Assembly (NCBI RefSeq): GCF_009883635.2
Contig: NZ_CP026115.2
Location: 4,898,001-4,962,000, forward strand
DNA from: Pseudomonas putida
Lineage (GTDB): Bacteria; Pseudomonadota; Gammaproteobacteria; Pseudomonadales; Pseudomonadaceae
Length of the DNA stretch: 64,000 nucleotides
Direction: 5' to 3'
In this document: positions 20,040 through 28,822 of the stretch, in pieces
How the letters are laid out: every line of letters begins with the position of its first letter
Position numbering within the stretch: the first letter of the stretch is position 1
Position numbers and translations under genes: made by a program
The notes under the pieces: model-generated
The model's input: only the letters and a program-made list of their open reading frames with translations
Database searches by the model: none
Told to the model about the DNA's origin: nothing

Positions 20040-20483
20040 TTATCCCTGTGCCCGAACCAACAGCACGCAGATGAATCCCAGGCAGCTCAAAACTGCTGGC
20101 AGTACGGCGGCCATTAGCAGTGGTGAAGCGCCAGTTCTGCGTTTGACCAGGCAGATGAAAAGGATCACGGGTAGGGTTGCCAGCAGGCAGAAACTCTGGA
20201 ACAGCACCCATTGACCGAGGGGCGAGTTTTGCACGGATAGCAGGTTGAAGATGAGCGCGCCTGCGCAGGCGATGGCCAACCAGGCCCACCCAAGCAGGCG
20301 GATGATCGTGAGCAAAAGGTTTTGCATTGCCGGATCGACCTCATGCCAACTTCGACCGACGGCTTCTGCGTGGTAGGGCATGAACTGAGAGCGTGTCAGG
20401 TAGAGGACGGAGATACCGGTTATGATCGCCAATGCCAGGTAGTAGCTCAGCAGATGAAGCCAGATCAGGATGCTCATGCGCAT
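20040..20483 (-). CDS. Four-helix integral membrane protein, unknown function
   Basis: 147 aa with four predicted membrane segments at about 5-27 (ILIWLHLLSYYLALAIITGI), 58-82 (LLLTIIRLLGWAWLAIACAG), 91-111 and 122-143. A soluble acidic loop (HAEAVGRSWHEVDPAM) separates the first two. I recognise no family. It lies 14 bp upstream of the thioesterase gene on the same strand, so the pair probably form one unit; the protein might act on a lipid or acyl group, but that is only a guess from context. Confidence 0.75.
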   Translation of the reverse strand: MRMSILIWLHLLSYYLALAIITGISVLYLTRSQFMPYHAEAVGRSWHEVDPAMQNLLLTIIRLLGWAWLAIACAGALIFNLLSVQNSPLGQWVLFQSFCLLATLPVILFICLVKRRTGASPLLMAAVLPAVLSCLGFICVLLVRAQG

Positions 20484-20571
20484 GACCCCTCTTGATTTGT
20501 CTGACGCGATGATGGATCGCGCCAGGAAATGGGTCTACTGGCAGAAATATCAGGTGGCGGGATGATTGGGC

Positions 20572-21558
20572 CTAGCTCAGGGACGCCACCCATTTCCCGC
20601 CAAGCTTGCTGGTCTTCAATTGGTGCAGCGCTTCGGGCAATCCCTCGAAGGCGAACTTCCGGCGCTGCGGTGCGAGCAGCCGGCCATCGGCGACGGCATG
20701 CAGCAACTGCTCACCTGCCACGCGCAAGGCCTGGCGATCCTGCAGGCGGCCATGGGCGTGGATGCTGTTGAGCGCCACTTCATGCAGCGAGATCGCCGTG
20801 CTGAAGGCGGCCAGTGGCGCAGCTTCCTGGCGGTCCTGAATGCACACCAGATGGCCGTTGTAGCCGAGTAAATGGGCCAGGTTGCCCGCGTGGGCGCCGC
20901 TGACCGTGTCGAACACGGCATGCAGTGGGCGCTCGCCGAGGGCTGCCTGCAATCGGGCCTGCCAGTCGCCGTCGTGGTAGTCGAACACGCCGGCCACCCC
21001 GAGTGCCTTGAGCGCAGCGTGGTGGCGTTGGCCAGCTGTGGCCCAGACGCGCAGGCCGCGTTGTGCAGCCAGTTGCGCCAGATAGAAGCCCACTGCGCCG
21101 CCAGCACCAATCACCAGCACATCACGACTGGCGCCGTCGGGCACCTTGGCCAGCGCCTGCCAGGCGGTGAGGGCGGGGCATGGCACGGCGGCGGCAGCGC
21201 TGTCGTCCAGTTGGGCGGGGATGTGCATGACCAGGCTGGCGTCGAGCAGGCAGTGTTCGGCGAAGCTGCCGTCACGGGCGAGGGACTGGTGATAGGCGAC
21301 GCGGGTGCCCAGCGGCAGATCCACGCCAGTGCCGGCGGCGACAACGACACCGGCACCATCGACGCCGGGCACCGTGCCATGCTGCCAGGCCGGGTGGCCC
21401 CATTCGCAGATCTTCCAGTCCACCGGGTTGAGGGCGATGGCGCGGTTGGCCACCAATACTTCGCCGGGGGCGGGTTGGGGCAAGGGCTTCTGGATGAGTT
21501 GCAGGCCGGAGAGGCCGGCGTTCGGGGTCCAGGCCCAGGCTTGATGATGGGTTGGCAT
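20572..21558 (-). CDS. Medium-chain zinc-binding/quinone-oxidoreductase-type dehydrogenase
   Basis: 328 aa of the MDR superfamily. The N-terminal GroES-like domain runs QPAPGEVLVANRAIALNPVDWKI, GTVPGVDGAGVV; the Rossmann domain has VLVIGAGGAVGFYLAQLAAQRG and ends with a C-terminal FEGLPEALHQLKTSKLGGKWV. Structural-zinc cysteines are absent, so this is closer to NADPH quinone oxidoreductases (QOR/YhdH types) than to alcohol dehydrogenases. Monocistronic; a terminator at 21656-21681 separates it from the SDR/SRPBCC unit upstream. Confidence 0.88.
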   Translation of the reverse strand: MPTHHQAWAWTPNAGLSGLQLIQKPLPQPAPGEVLVANRAIALNPVDWKICEWGHPAWQHGTVPGVDGAGVVVAAGTGVDLPLGTRVAYHQSLARDGSFAEHCLLDASLVMHIPAQLDDSAAAAVPCPALTAWQALAKVPDGASRDVLVIGAGGAVGFYLAQLAAQRGLRVWATAGQRHHAALKALGVAGVFDYHDGDWQARLQAALGERPLHAVFDTVSGAHAGNLAHLLGYNGHLVCIQDRQEAAPLAAFSTAISLHEVALNSIHAHGRLQDRQALRVAGEQLLHAVADGRLLAPQRRKFAFEGLPEALHQLKTSKLGGKWVASLS

Positions 21559-21655
21559 GCTGCGGGTCCTTGTGAGACAGGTGTGGGCGGGAGGCTAACG
21601 GGTCTCGTCAGGGGGAAACAGGCGGGGTTGGGACAAGGTGTCTTGACTGGAAGGC

Positions 21656-21681
21656 AAAAAAAGGGGCTGCAAAGCAGCCCC
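21656..21681 (-). terminator. Rho-independent terminator
   Basis: Stem ggggctgc/gcagcccc with loop aaa at 21671-21673, followed on the reverse strand by seven U. It ends the SDR-SRPBCC transcript 8 bp after the SRPBCC stop. Confidence 0.9.
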
Positions 21682-21688
21682 CGATCAC

Positions 21689-22096
21689 TCAGCCCAGGGT
21701 TTTGGCCAAGGCTTCCAGGCCACCTTCATAGATGCCCTTGAACAGTGCCTGCGCCTCGGCATCGCTGACCCCGGCCGGGGTGAACTCGCCGAACCACTCG
21801 ATCAGGCTGCCCTGGCCATCGGCCTTGACCCGCAGGGTCGACAGGTAGCCGGTCACCGGGAACGGGCTGGTGAGAATCGCGTAGCTGTAGCTGCGCTGCT
21901 GCTCATCGAAGGCCATCAGGCGCTCGACGATGCTGTTGCCGTCCGGGTCTTTCAGCGAGCGCACGCGGCCGCCTTCGCTGGACAGGCTTTCAGGGATGAA
22001 CGCCAGCCAGTCGGGCAGGCTGTCGAAGCCACCGATCAGGGCCCAGACGTGGTCGGGGCTGTGTTGGGTGTGCAGGGAAGCGTAGGCAGTTGCCAC
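21689..22096 (-). CDS. SRPBCC-family (polyketide cyclase/START-like) protein
   Basis: 135 aa of the helix-grip fold: ATAYASLHTQHSPDHVWALIGGFDSLPDWLAFIPESLSSEGG opens the ligand cavity, followed by the usual antiparallel strands (GNSIVERLMAFDEQQRSYSYAIL) and a long C-terminal helix (DAEAQALFKGIYEGGLEALAKTL). These proteins bind hydrophobic ligands; some act as cyclases or dehydratases. Cotranscribed with the SDR gene 21 bp upstream and closed by the terminator at 21656. Confidence 0.88.
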   Translation of the reverse strand: MATAYASLHTQHSPDHVWALIGGFDSLPDWLAFIPESLSSEGGRVRSLKDPDGNSIVERLMAFDEQQRSYSYAILTSPFPVTGYLSTLRVKADGQGSLIEWFGEFTPAGVSDAEAQALFKGIYEGGLEALAKTLG

Positions 22097-22117
22097 GGTG
22101 CAGATCTCCAGTTGGAT

Positions 22118-22915
22118 TCAGATAGCGAGGCTGTCGACCACACCGCCGTCGACCCGCAGGGCCGCGCCGGTGGTGGCGGAGGAGTAAGGGGAGGCCAGGT
22201 ACACCGCCAGGTGAGCGACTTCGTCGACCTCGGCGGCGCGCTGGATGATCGAGCTTGGCCGTGCGGTGCGCACGAAGTTATCGGCTTCTTCACGCACGCT
22301 GCGCCCGGAGGCCTTGGCGGCATCGGCCACCAGCGCGGCGACGCCGTCGGTCAGGGTCGGGCCGGGTAATACGGCATTGACCGTTACCCCAGTGCCGGCC
22401 AGGCGCTTGGCCAGGCCATGGGACACGGCCAGATTGGCGGCCTTGGTGACGCCGTAGTTGATCATGTCGGCGGGGATGGCGATGCCCGATTCGGAAGAGA
22501 TGAACAGGATTCGCCCCCAGCCTTTGCTGACCATGCCAGGCGCATAGTGGCGGGCCAGGCGCACACCTGACAGCACGTTGACGTCGTAGAAACGCTCCCA
22601 TTCGCTGTCGGGCACATCAAAGAAGTCGACGTCGTCGTAGATGCCCAGGTTGTTGACGAGAATGTCGGCTTGCGGGTGGGCGGCGAACAAGGTTTCGGCG
22701 CCTTCAGCGGTGCCCAGGTCGGCGACCACGCCGTGTACCTGGCCACGTCCACCCTGGGCGCGCAGTTCCGCCAGGGCAGCGTCGAGCGACTTCTGGCTTC
22801 GGCCGGCAATGACCACGTCGGCATGGGCGCGGGCCAGGCCGCGGGCGATGGCCAGACCAATACCGCCGGTCGAGCCGCTGATGATGGCGGTGCGTCCGCC
22901 GAGGTCGATGTTCAT
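22118..22915 (-). CDS. Short-chain dehydrogenase/reductase
   Basis: 265 aa, classical SDR. Coenzyme loop ISGSTGGIGLAIARG near residue 11, NLG in ILVNNLGIYDD, catalytic Ser in ISSESG and Tyr/Lys in INYGVTKAANLA; C-terminal IDxGVVDSL pattern. The R in the AGRSQK segment after beta-2 suggests NADP(H). AGGAG lies 7 bases before ATG 22915. It is followed by the SRPBCC gene and preceded, on the same strand, by a LysR gene; an aldo/keto reductase is divergent beyond that, so LysR may control both. Confidence 0.9.
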   Translation of the reverse strand: MNIDLGGRTAIISGSTGGIGLAIARGLARAHADVVIAGRSQKSLDAALAELRAQGGRGQVHGVVADLGTAEGAETLFAAHPQADILVNNLGIYDDVDFFDVPDSEWERFYDVNVLSGVRLARHYAPGMVSKGWGRILFISSESGIAIPADMINYGVTKAANLAVSHGLAKRLAGTGVTVNAVLPGPTLTDGVAALVADAAKASGRSVREEADNFVRTARPSSIIQRAAEVDEVAHLAVYLASPYSSATTGAALRVDGGVVDSLAI

Positions 22916-23001
22916 GGAATGGCTCCTGTGGATGAGTTGCATCGATGGGAGCCATCCTAGTGATGCGCTGTAAGACTGTAAAAGACTTGATTCGACTGAG
23001 T

Positions 23002-23925
23002 TCAGACCTGTATCGACTGATCAGGTTCTTTATCGGCCAGGGCCAGCACCCGCTCGCGGAAGATCCCCACGATCGGCCGCAGGTCCACCTGGTGCCAGGC
23101 CGCCCACAACTGCACGCAGGGCTGGAACCAGTCCAGCTGGCGCAGCACCACGCTCGGCCCGACGCTACCTGACAGGCTGCTCTGCACCATGGCCAGACCC
23201 AGGCCGGCGGACACCAGGCCGAGCACACTGAGTGGGTCGGTGGCCTCCAGCGACAGGCGCGGGGTGAAGCCTGCATCACCGCAGCGGGCGATGAAATCGT
23301 CGCGCTTGTTGACCTGGTCGGGCTGGCCGCCGGTGATTATCCATTCCTGTTCATGCAGGTCGGCCGGCGTCAGTTCGGCCTTGCTGGCCAATGGGTGCAA
23401 GGCCGGGATGGCCAGCAGCATCGGGTCATCCAGCACTGGCTGGGCGCGCAGGTCGGGGTCGTTCTTCGGGGGTGGCTCGCAGACCAGGGCGATGTCCAGG
23501 CTGCGCTGGCGCAACCCTTCGAACTGTTCGCTCGGGGTCATGTTGTACAGCGCAATGTGAATGTTTGGCCGCTCGCCACGGATCGCCCGCACTGCGCCGG
23601 GCAGTACGCCGGCATGGATGGCGTGGTTGACGTAGCCGATGCACAGGCCACCTTCTTCGCCACGGCCCAGGCGCTTGCCCAGCGACTCCAGGCGTTCGGC
23701 ATGCTTGAGCAGGCCGCGCGCTTCGGCCAGGAAGGTGCGCCCGTCGTTGGTCAGGTACAGGCGCTGGTTGCGCCGCTCGAACAGCGCCAGGCCCAGGTTG
23801 TCCTCGAGCTGGGCGATCTGCCGGCTCAGAGGCGATTGAGAGATATGCAGCTGCTCGGCGGCCCGGCCAACGTTCTCGCATTCGGCGACGGCCACGAAAT
23901 AGCGCAACTGACGTAGATCCTGCAT
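23002..23925 (-). CDS. LysR-family transcriptional regulator
   Basis: 307 aa. N-terminal winged HTH (LRQLRYFVAVAECENVGRAAEQLHISQSPLSRQIAQLEDNLG, residues 4-46) then the periplasmic-binding-like effector domain with the CatM/BenM-type run GLCIGYVNHAIHAGVLPGAVRAIRGERPNI. The 'SQSPLSRQIAQLE' form is shared with aromatic-acid regulators (CatR, BenM, TfdR). Divergent from the aldo/keto reductase at 24044 across 118 bp and 86 bp upstream of the SDR on its own strand; either or both may be targets. Confidence 0.92.
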   Translation of the reverse strand: MQDLRQLRYFVAVAECENVGRAAEQLHISQSPLSRQIAQLEDNLGLALFERRNQRLYLTNDGRTFLAEARGLLKHAERLESLGKRLGRGEEGGLCIGYVNHAIHAGVLPGAVRAIRGERPNIHIALYNMTPSEQFEGLRQRSLDIALVCEPPPKNDPDLRAQPVLDDPMLLAIPALHPLASKAELTPADLHEQEWIITGGQPDQVNKRDDFIARCGDAGFTPRLSLEATDPLSVLGLVSAGLGLAMVQSSLSGSVGPSVVLRQLDWFQPCVQLWAAWHQVDLRPIVGIFRERVLALADKEPDQSIQV

Positions 23926-24043
23926 GAGACCTCCAGGGACTTAACTGTGTCGAATTATGACTTGGACGGTCTTGTCTTGGGAAGCCTAGGATGCGCTCAC
24001 GTCGTCGGCTGACGACCTTTCACACCTTGCTGGAGAAGATTCC

Positions 24044-25054
24044 ATGAACCTGAAAGACCTGATCGCCAACCCTCTGGGCTTCGGTACCGCGCCACTGGGC
24101 AACATGTTCCGCAACGTGCCGCAAGACGAAGTGCAAGCCTCTGTGGATGCTGCCTGGAACAATGGCGTGCGCTACTTCGATACCGCGCCGTTCTACGGTG
24201 CCGGCCTCTCGGAAATCCGCCTGGGCAAGGCCCTGGCCCAGCGCCCACGCAATGAATACGTACTGAGCAGCAAGGTCGGCCGCGTCATCCTCGACGAACT
24301 GGAAGACCCCGCTGCCCGTAAACTGGGCGAAAAGAGCGGCCTGTTCGAGCATGGCAACCGTAACCGCATCGTCAACGACTACAGCGCCGATGCCACCCTG
24401 CGCTCGGTCGAAGACACGCTCAAGCGCATGGGCACCGACTACCTGGACATCGTCTGGATCCACGACATCGCCCAGGACTTCTACGGTGATGAATGGCTGA
24501 CCCAGTTCGAGATCGCCCGCACCGGTGCCTTCCGCGTGCTCAGCCGCCTGCGTGAGGAGGGCGTGATCAAGGCCTGGGGCCTGGGGGTAAACCGCGTCGA
24601 GCCGATCGAACTGACCCTGGACCTTGAGCAAGCCCGCCCGGACGGCTTCCTGCTGGCCGGCCGTTACAGCCTGCTGGATCACGAGCGTGCCTTGCAGCGG
24701 GTGATGCCGGGTGCTCTGGCGCAAGGCCTCGGCATTGTCGTCGGTGGCCCGTACAACTCGGGTGTGATCGCCGGTGGTGACCACTACGAGTACCAGAAAG
24801 CCAGGCCCGAAATCCGCGCACGGGTGCAGCGCCTGAACGAAGTGGCGGCGCGCCATGGCGTGGACATCAAGGCCGCAGCGCTGCAGTTCTCGCTGGCCCA
24901 TCCGACAGTGGCAGCGGTAATTCCCGGGGCCACCCGGCCGCAGCATGCCGACCAGGATCTGGCGGCGTTCAACGCAGTGATTCCGGCTGCCTTCTGGGCC
25001 GAGCTGCGTGAGCTGGGGCTGATTGCCCAGCATGCGCCAGTGCCCAACGCCTAA
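24044..25054 (+). CDS. Aldo/keto reductase (sugar or pyridoxal dehydrogenase type)
   Basis: 336 aa. The AKR tetrad is visible: Asp and Tyr in RYFDTAPFYGAGLSE, Lys in VLSSKVGR and His in LDIVWIHDI. The insert after SSKVGR and the length place it with the L-fucose/D-arabinose dehydrogenase and pyridoxal 4-dehydrogenase group rather than the 270-aa aldehyde reductases. Divergent from the LysR gene. A weak hairpin follows the stop. The substrate is not evident. Confidence 0.88.
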   Translation: MNLKDLIANPLGFGTAPLGNMFRNVPQDEVQASVDAAWNNGVRYFDTAPFYGAGLSEIRLGKALAQRPRNEYVLSSKVGRVILDELEDPAARKLGEKSGLFEHGNRNRIVNDYSADATLRSVEDTLKRMGTDYLDIVWIHDIAQDFYGDEWLTQFEIARTGAFRVLSRLREEGVIKAWGLGVNRVEPIELTLDLEQARPDGFLLAGRYSLLDHERALQRVMPGALAQGLGIVVGGPYNSGVIAGGDHYEYQKARPEIRARVQRLNEVAARHGVDIKAAALQFSLAHPTVAAVIPGATRPQHADQDLAAFNAVIPAAFWAELRELGLIAQHAPVPNA

Positions 25055-25064
25055 TCGCGCAAGG

Positions 25065-25081
25065 GGAGGGCTATGCCCTCC
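25065..25081 (+). terminator. Weak terminator-like hairpin
   Basis: ggagggc/gccctcc with a three-base loop, 11 bp behind the aldo/keto reductase stop. No strong U-run follows, so it is only a candidate. Confidence 0.4.
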
Positions 25082-25183
25082 ATTCGCGGGTAAACCCGCT
25101 TGTATGGTTAGACTTGAAGGGGTGGTGGTCGTTTCAGTTGGCAAGCGTGAGCGTGGCGAGGTCTATCGCGCGGCGCAAAAGCG

Positions 25184-26092
25184 TTAGGCCAAGCTCTGCT
25201 GCAACGCCTCGATAAACACCTCTTCAGCCCGGCTCAACCGCTGTTCCCTGTTCCACAACAGGTGAATATCCACATCGGCAATCCCTTCCTCCGGCGGCAG
25301 CTTCCACAGCAGCCCCGCCGCTACATCCGGCGCCACCACATGCTCGGGCAGGCAGCCGATGCCGAAACCGGCAATCACCAGCCGGCGAACCTCCTCAAGG
25401 CTCGGCGATGACGCCACGATCCGTCCGGAAAATCCCTGCTGGTCGCGGAAGATGGTCAGCGGCGACAGCATGCCGCCAATCTGGTCGCTGGTAAAACTGA
25501 CGAAATTCTCCCGCTGCAGATCGCCCTCGGCCTGGCCGAACAGGGCATGGTGCTTGCCGCAGAAAAACGCATAGCGCTGGCGCAGGAACAGACGCTGTTC
25601 CAGGCGTGGCTGGGGCCGGCGATTGAGGCTCAGGCCTGCCGTGGCGGTCTTTTCCTGAAGCGCGGCGACTATGTCCGAGCTGCGCATCACGTCGATTTCC
25701 AGGTCCACCCGTGGATGCTGGCGATGGAAGTCCGCCAGCAGATCATCGAACCCCTCGCTGACAATCCGGCTGATCATCAGCAAGCGCACCTTGCCCACCA
25801 GCTCGTCCGCCGGCTGTTCCAGTAATCCGCCGATCTGCGACATCTGCCCATACACCTCACCGGCCAGCTGGAACAGCTGTTCGCCCATGTCGGTGAGCAC
25901 GAAACGTGGCCCGCGGCGGGCGATCAACTGGCGGCCAAGCTGTTCCTCCAGCCGCTTGAGCGCCTGGCTTACGGCCGGTTGGGTCAAGTGCAGGCGCGCG
26001 GCGGCGCGGCTGATGGACAACTCCTGGCCGATCACCCGAAAGGTGCGCAGCAGGTTCCAGTCGAGGCGGTCGTTGAGCAGGCGGTCGGACAT
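25184..26092 (-). CDS. LysR-family transcriptional regulator
   Basis: 302 aa. HTH at about 12-55 (LRTFRVIGQELSISRAAARLHLTQPAVSQALKRLEEQLG), then an effector-binding domain. Divergent from the MHS transporter-amidohydrolase-deacetylase operon across 154 bp; that region holds an AT-rich stretch (aataataaatagaaaattgactaat) likely to contain the promoters and the LysR site. It is the obvious candidate regulator of that operon. Confidence 0.92.
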   Translation of the reverse strand: MSDRLLNDRLDWNLLRTFRVIGQELSISRAAARLHLTQPAVSQALKRLEEQLGRQLIARRGPRFVLTDMGEQLFQLAGEVYGQMSQIGGLLEQPADELVGKVRLLMISRIVSEGFDDLLADFHRQHPRVDLEIDVMRSSDIVAALQEKTATAGLSLNRRPQPRLEQRLFLRQRYAFFCGKHHALFGQAEGDLQRENFVSFTSDQIGGMLSPLTIFRDQQGFSGRIVASSPSLEEVRRLVIAGFGIGCLPEHVVAPDVAAGLLWKLPPEEGIADVDIHLLWNREQRLSRAEEVFIEALQQSLA

Positions 26093-26246
26093 GGCAGGCT
26101 CGATGATAAGCAGGGCTAATAGTGCGAATAATAAATAGAAAATTGACTAATCATAGCCCCGGGACGATAAATCGCAGTCAGAGCGCCGCCAGAGCGCCAC
26201 CGTGACCCCGTCAACTCCTGCCAGAAAAACAAGCAAAGGAGCCAAC

Positions 26247-27551
26247 ATGAAGCCCACCGCTTCGCCCCAGCCGCGCCGTGCTGCCGCCGCCGCGTTCATC
26301 GGCACCATGATCGAGTGGTACGACTTCTACATCTACGCTACTGCCGCCGCCCTGGTGTTCGGCGCGTTGTTCTTCCCCTCCGACGACAGCCTGTTCAGCA
26401 CCATGGCCGCGTTCGGCACCTTTGCCGTAGGCTTCTTCGCCCGGCCGTTGGGTGGCATCGTCTTTGGCCATGTGGGCGACCGCATCGGCCGCAAGAAGTC
26501 GCTGGTCATCACCCTGTTGATGATGGGCATCGTCACCGTGTGCATCGGCCTGCTGCCAACCTACGCGCAGATTGGCGCCGCCGCGCCGGTGCTGCTGATC
26601 ATCCTGCGGGTGGTCCAGGGCATCGCGGTGGGTGGCGAGTGGGGCGGGGCGGTGCTGATGGCCGGTGAACATGCGCCCAAGGGTCGGCGCAACTTTTTCG
26701 CCTCGTTCGCCCAGCTAGGCAGCCCGGCTGGCCTGATTTTGTCGCTGCTGGCCTTTGGCGCGGTGACTCGCCTGCCCGAGGAAGACCTGATGAGCTGGGG
26801 CTGGCGCGTGCCGTTCCTGGCCAGCGCGCTGTTGCTGCTGGTGGGCCTGGCGATTCGCCTGGGGGTCAACGAGTCGCCCGAATTCATTGCCAGCCGCGAG
26901 CAGGCGGCCAGGGCCCAGCGCAAGGAGCAGGCGCCGGTACTGGAAGTGCTGCGTACCGCGTGGCGCCCGCTGCTGCTGTGCATCGGCGCCAACACCCTGG
27001 GCATCGCCGGAGTCTATTTCACCAACACCTTCATGATCAGCTACACCACCCAGCAGCTGCACTTGGAGCGCTCGTTGATCCTCGAATGCCTATTCTTTGT
27101 GGCGATCATCCAGTTCTGCGTGCAGCCCTTGGCCGCGTGGTTGTCGGAAAAGCTCGGCGCCACCCGTTTCCTGGCCCTTGTCGCAGTGCTGGCAATGGCC
27201 TCGCCATACCCGATGTTCGTGCTGGTCAGCTCCGGCCAAGGCCCGCTGATCGTGCTCGGCATCGCCTTGGCGGCGGCCTGCATGGCGTCGTTCTATGCGG
27301 TGATCGCCGGCTATGTCAGCGGCATGTTCGAAACCCGCGTGCGCTACACCGCGATTTCCCTGGCGTACCAGGTGTGCGGCGCCATCGCGGGCGGCCTGAC
27401 CCCGCTGATCGGCACCTGGTTGGCCCATACGTTCACCGGCCAATGGTGGCCGATGGCAGTGTTCTACACATTGATCGCCACCATTTCGCTGGTCTGCGTG
27501 CTCGCCCTGGCGCGCCAGTACGCCCGTAGCCAGCGCCTGGAACTGGCCTGA
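26247..27551 (+). CDS. MFS transporter, metabolite:H+ symporter (MHS) family
   Basis: 434 aa, 12 membrane segments. The MHS signature FIGTMIEWYDFYIYATAAALVF opens the protein, and the loop 2-3 motif GDRIGRKKSLVITL is clear. MHS members import carboxylates, betaines, shikimate and similar compounds with protons. AAGGAG lies 5 bases upstream of ATG 26247; the frame start at 26202 is not used. First gene of a three-gene operon; the amidohydrolase gene begins 29 bp after its stop, so the imported compound is probably that enzyme's substrate. Confidence 0.92.
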   Translation: MKPTASPQPRRAAAAAFIGTMIEWYDFYIYATAAALVFGALFFPSDDSLFSTMAAFGTFAVGFFARPLGGIVFGHVGDRIGRKKSLVITLLMMGIVTVCIGLLPTYAQIGAAAPVLLIILRVVQGIAVGGEWGGAVLMAGEHAPKGRRNFFASFAQLGSPAGLILSLLAFGAVTRLPEEDLMSWGWRVPFLASALLLLVGLAIRLGVNESPEFIASREQAARAQRKEQAPVLEVLRTAWRPLLLCIGANTLGIAGVYFTNTFMISYTTQQLHLERSLILECLFFVAIIQFCVQPLAAWLSEKLGATRFLALVAVLAMASPYPMFVLVSSGQGPLIVLGIALAAACMASFYAVIAGYVSGMFETRVRYTAISLAYQVCGAIAGGLTPLIGTWLAHTFTGQWWPMAVFYTLIATISLVCVLALARQYARSQRLELA

Positions 27552-27580
27552 TCGATCCCCTGATTCTGGAGTACCCGCAC

Positions 27581-28822
27581 ATGTTGAAAAGCAATGGCGA
27601 ACGCCTGTGGGCGAGCCTGATGGCCATGGCCGAAATCGGCGCCACCGCCCGCGGCGGCAGCTGCCGCCTGGCCCTGAGCGACGAGGACAAAGCCGGTCGC
27701 GAACTGTTCAGCCACTGGTGCCGCGAGGCCGGCCTGACGCTGAGCGTGGATGCCATCGGCAACCTGTTCGCCCGCCGCGCCGGCAGCGACCCGGCTGCTG
27801 CCCCGGTGATGATGGGAAGCCACCTCGACACCCAGCCTGAGGGCGGCCGTTTCGATGGCGTCTATGGTGTGCTGGCCGGCCTTGAGGTGGTACGCCGCCT
27901 CAACGACCTGAACATCCAGACCCGCAAGCCGCTGGAAATCGCGGTGTGGACCAACGAGGAGGGCGCCCGCTTCACCCCGGCCATGTTCGGCTCGGCGGTG
28001 TTCACCGGCACCCTGGCGCTGGACCAGGCCCTGGCCATCCGAGATGCCGACGGCATCAGTGTCGCCGACGAACTGCAGCGCACGGGTTACGCCGGTCAAC
28101 GCTCATTGGGCGGCCAGGTCGATGCCTACTTCGAGGCGCATATCGAGCAAGGCCCGATCCTTGAAGACAACGCCAAGGCCATCGGCGTGGTCAGCGGTGG
28201 CCAGGCGATTCGCTGGCTGGACGTGACCGTCGAGGGCATGGCCGCCCACGCCGGCACCACGCCGATGCCGCTGCGCAAGGACGCCCTGTATGGCGCAGCG
28301 CGGATGATCCAGGCGGTCGAGCAACTGGCCGCCGATTTCGCCCCGCAAGGCCTGACCACCGTCGGTGAGCTGTCGATTGCCAAATCCTCGCGCAACACCA
28401 TCCCCGGCGTGCTGCGCTTCACTGTCGACCTGCGCCACCACCGCGACGAAGCCATCGAGGCCATGGAGCGCGACCTGACCCTGAAGCTGCAGGCCATCGC
28501 CAACCAGCGCGGCCTGCAGGTGCGCATCGAGCGCCACTGGGTCAGCCCGGCCACGCCGTTCGACGCCGACTGCGTGGCCGCCGTGCAGCAGGCGGTGGAC
28601 GGCCTTGGCTATGCCCAGCAGTCCATCGTCAGCGGTGCCGGCCACGACGCCATCCTGCTGGCCCGCTACTGCCCGACGGCGATGGTGTTCATCCCCTGCG
28701 TTGGCGGCCTGAGCCACAACGAAGCCGAAGACGTGCTGCCCGAGGATGCCCTCCAGGGCGTCGACGTACTGCTCAACGCCGTGCTGGCCCGCGCCGGCCA
28801 AGTCGAACAAGGAGAAGCCTGA
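27581..28822 (+). CDS. M20-family N-carbamoyl-amino-acid hydrolase / allantoate amidohydrolase-like
   Basis: 413 aa, the size of the carbamoylase/ureidoglycolate/allantoate amidohydrolase group. Metal ligands are visible: His81 and Asp92 in GSHLDTQPEGGRFDG, Glu126/127 in WTNEEGARF, His187 in EAHIEQGPILE, and a C-terminal His in SHNEAEDV. The SSRNTIPG region carries the substrate-carboxylate arginine. The enzyme should remove a carbamoyl or similar N-acyl group from an amino acid or amine. It overlaps the next start by one base (TGATG), so it is coupled to the deacetylase gene. Confidence 0.9.
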   Translation: MLKSNGERLWASLMAMAEIGATARGGSCRLALSDEDKAGRELFSHWCREAGLTLSVDAIGNLFARRAGSDPAAAPVMMGSHLDTQPEGGRFDGVYGVLAGLEVVRRLNDLNIQTRKPLEIAVWTNEEGARFTPAMFGSAVFTGTLALDQALAIRDADGISVADELQRTGYAGQRSLGGQVDAYFEAHIEQGPILEDNAKAIGVVSGGQAIRWLDVTVEGMAAHAGTTPMPLRKDALYGAARMIQAVEQLAADFAPQGLTTVGELSIAKSSRNTIPGVLRFTVDLRHHRDEAIEAMERDLTLKLQAIANQRGLQVRIERHWVSPATPFDADCVAAVQQAVDGLGYAQQSIVSGAGHDAILLARYCPTAMVFIPCVGGLSHNEAEDVLPEDALQGVDVLLNAVLARAGQVEQGEA